Positions 61,529 to 64,000 of a stretch of DNA of 64,000 nucleotides are shown piece after piece. The notes below the pieces were generated by a model. That model was not told where the DNA came from. It made no database searches and saw only the letters and a program-made list of their open reading frames with translations. The stretch comes from Symbiodinium natans (Eukaryota; Sar; Dinophyceae; Suessiales; Symbiodiniaceae), in assembly GCA_905221605.1 (NCBI GenBank), contig CAJNDS010000009.1:121001-185000 (forward strand). The letters are read 5' to 3'. The translations under genes were made by a program, and so were the position numbers. The stretch's first letter is position 1; the number at the start of each line of letters is the position of its first letter.

Positions 61529-63613
61529 CCACTGGTGCTTCCATCATCAGAGCCCACCAAGGCCCAATGACGCCACGAAGGCCCTGAAACCCCCAACAAA
61601 ACTCTGCAACGCCATCCCGACCCTCGACTTTTAGCCCTAAGCCCTAAACCCTAAACCCTAGACCCTAGACCCTAAACCCTAAACCCTATACCCTAAACCC
61701 TAAACCTTCTTGACACACCAAGGAGGAGAAGGCGCACTTCTTAGAAGTTTGCAACCTGGCTTCAGCTAGCCACCCTGAGAGCCCAACACCCACCATTTTT
61801 TTAAGCAACAGTTCCTTAAAAACATGGTAGAAACCATCAAGCAGAGCGCGAACGACGTTCCAGAATGAGACTGGGTTCCACCATCAGTTACTGGCACGGG
61901 CCGTTCACCCACGCTCTTTGTCATTCAAGGCCTCTTCCCGAATTAACTCATGAGGGGCTTACGTAGTGATCTCTCCCGTTTGCTGGGGGTTAGGATTCCG
62001 GGTTTTGGGGCTTTTGTTTTTGTAGGGGGGGGGGTCTGCACGCGAAGCTGGCAGCATTTTTTGTCTTGCTTTTAACCTTGGGGGATCAGGAGCTCACGGC
62101 ATCCAGGCCAGGGCCAAAAAAGGCTTACCCTACCGCCCCCCCCAACCCCCCCCCCCCCCCCCTTCCCCCCCCCCCCCCCCGAACCGCCCCTCCGAAAAAA
62201 AAGGTAAAAAACATAGGTTTAGGTGCACAAAAAGAGGGGAACTGTCGAGGTTATTCTTTCATGGAATATGGGACCGACGCGTATTTCGACCTGGGGAGGA
62301 TGCAGGAGAGGGGGCAAGTGGGGAGCATCTTCGTCCCGGGAGTTATGCAAGTACTTACCTGTTAATTACGGGTTGAGGGTTTAGGGTTTAGGGTTCGTAC
62401 CTTGGAATTAGGGAATACCCCTTTCCTGACATCCTGCTAAGGACCCCTATAGGACTTTAGAGAAAGGTTAGGGGGGCGGTTCTCTTTGGCTATTGCTATC
62501 CTGTCCCTGCTTGCCTAAACCCACTTCGGCGTGCGGGACAAGCATGCCGCAGGTGCGTCCCCGCTTCTCACAGCAGAATCTCCAAAGCTGCCTCCCCATG
62601 ATGGCACGAAGATCCCGAGGATAGGCTCAAGGAACCCTACACCCTGAAACCTAAACCCTAACCCCTACGTTCCCTCCTGAGCTGCTTTATGCACCTTGCT
62701 ATAGGGCATGGTTTGCAGGGACAGCTAGCTGTGCTACGACACTGAACCGTCAAACCCTAGGGTATAGGGTTGAGGGTAAACCCTAAACCCTAAACCCTAA
62801 GCCCTAAACCCTAAACCCTAAACCCTAAACCCTAAACCCTAAACCTTCACAACTCCAACTTCCGAAGGAGACCATCCAAAACCTGGACAAGGCTGACATG
62901 GCGATGTGGAAGGTTGACCCGCTTACGTGCCCTGGAAGTGTGGGGGGGGGGGGGCACTTGGAGGTTTAGGGTTTAGGGTTTAAGGGGTTTGGGGTTTCGG
63001 ATTTAGGGAGTTCATGGAGCTTAGAGGGTAGATTCGGGGTTTGGGATTTCAGGTTTGGGGAGTTCATGGAGCTTAGGGGGTAGATTAGGGGTTTGGGATT
63101 TCGGGGTTTAACTTTTAGGGGTTCAGGGTTTAGGGGTTTAGGAGTTCGGGCCCGGTTTGCATGTTTTGGCCCTGCGCTGCCTTGAGAAGACCACGAGATG
63201 GGTTTGAGTCTTTTGGTTCCGGCAGATATCGCGTAGAGCCCGGATGCAAAAAGGAGTTCGAGTCTGGGGGCGCTTAGGGTGCCGCTCTCTTGGAAGCACG
63301 CGCCCGGGCACGCCCTGTGCATTTTGGGGGTTAGGTTTTCTTAGAAGCCAATTTTAAACCAAAAGGACGCCCTTTTGATTCCCATTTGCTCTTGGGTCTA
63401 GTTTTCGTGACCAAAGAATCTGGCAGGGCTTCCCAAAATTAGGGTACCTATCTTGGGTCCCTTGTTGAGCAGATGTTTTCCTACTTGGTGTCTGTAATAC
63501 CCCTATTGTGGGATATGCTCCTATACAGGGCTGTAGGCCAACGAGATTCCAAAGCAAGAAGCTGGTCTGAAGCTCAGGCGCGACATCCCTGGGCCGTAAA
63601 GCTCGAAGGGTAG
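61529..63613. repeat. Telomere-type mosaic to the right edge
   Basis: C 61640-61705 with CCCTAGA variants; poly-C 62140-62180; unique 62180-62640; C 62777-62843; decayed G 62965-63135 with a doubled GTTCATGGAGCTTAG.GGGTA (63010, 63062). IE-B right-end remnant near 63393. No gene recognised. Confidence 0.5.
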
Positions 63614-63748
63614 AAACATGGTCCCTTAATGTGGTCACCTCCGTTAAAGGGTTCTGAAGTGTGGGCTCTTGGGTATATAGGGTGTATGAGGGGTACAGAA
63701 GGGGTCGCCTTTTAAAGGCCTAGACTAAAGGACTACGTAGCTACCAAA
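63614..63748. mobile_element. TIR element M3 copy
   Basis: ACATGGTCCCTTAATG ... GGACTACGTAGCTACC with the shared GGGTTCTGAAGTGTGGGC core; ends partly drifted. Confidence 0.5.
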
Positions 63749-64000
63749 AAGCCTGAACCTCAGCCCAGGTGGTACGCGGAGATCCAGAAGCGGGTGCACC
63801 TTGGGTTTCTTCAGAAGGTTGCTTGTTGCTTTCATCATGTAGGCCCAAGCAGCCCCATACACCTTCATTAAAGAAAAGACTTTATAAATTATCTTCGGGG
63901 ACCTAGAAGGTGATGCAAAGGTGTATGTCTTTTATTAAGGGTGATTGAACAATGAGCCCCTAAACCCTAAACCCTAAACCCTAAACCCGTGAAAGCGCCC
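63749..64000. other. Right edge of window
   Basis: Unique sequence with an imperfect AAAGACTTTATAAATT / GGTGTATGTCTTTTATTAA pairing, then a C-strand tract at 63958-63988. Confidence 0.5.

Noticed and set aside
1-64000. A true chromosome end because of TTTAGGG repeats
   Set aside because: Tracts occur throughout in both orientations, are short, and are separated by unique DNA, genes and elements; none is a terminal array.

Overview
This window looks like nuclear DNA of a dinoflagellate. Four things support this: more than a hundred short tracts of the telomere-type 7-mer TTTAGGG/CCCTAAA in both orientations, introns with GA-AG as well as GT-AG ends, intron-making short transposons (introners), and many small terminal-inverted-repeat (TIR) elements. 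The assignment is an inference from these traits; no rRNA, tRNA, CRISPR array or bacterial-type operon was seen. All convincing coding sequence is on the + strand, which fits the one-directional gene clusters known in dinoflagellates.

Layout. 1-8.2 kb: mosaic of telomere-type tracts, TIR elements and short unique islands. 8.2-10.0 kb: a five-exon RCC1-repeat gene. Each of its four introns is a TIR element flanked by a 4-bp target duplication, and removing it restores the protein repeat exactly. 10-21.8 kb: mosaic with isolated TPR-like mini-exons. 21.87-22.91 kb: an uninterrupted PPR-type gene. 23-39 kb: mosaic, TIR elements, more TPR-like fragments and arrays of variant telomeric repeats. 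39.16-48.05 kb: an 8.9-kb LTR element with identical 303-bp LTRs, a 5-bp duplication (TAGGG), a half-tRNA-iMet-type primer site and a polypurine tract. It encodes three long overlapping-frame proteins (WW, S1-like, six CCCH zinc fingers) and no reverse transcriptase or integrase that I can see. 48-64 kb: mosaic again.

Main message. The telomere-type tracts here behave like insertions. At six places a tract lies between direct repeats of 8-14 bp, and at several others it lies inside a TIR element whose uninterrupted relatives are also present in the window. Two of the four RCC1 introns contain such tracts, so at least some telomeric DNA is carried in spliced introns. Introners, TIR elements, telomeric inserts and the LTR element appear to have built up on each other, and the LTR element itself landed in a TTTAGGG tract.

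Limits: everything was read by eye. Family names M1-M11 and IE-A to IE-C are labels of convenience for this window. Boundaries of degenerate elements are approximate.
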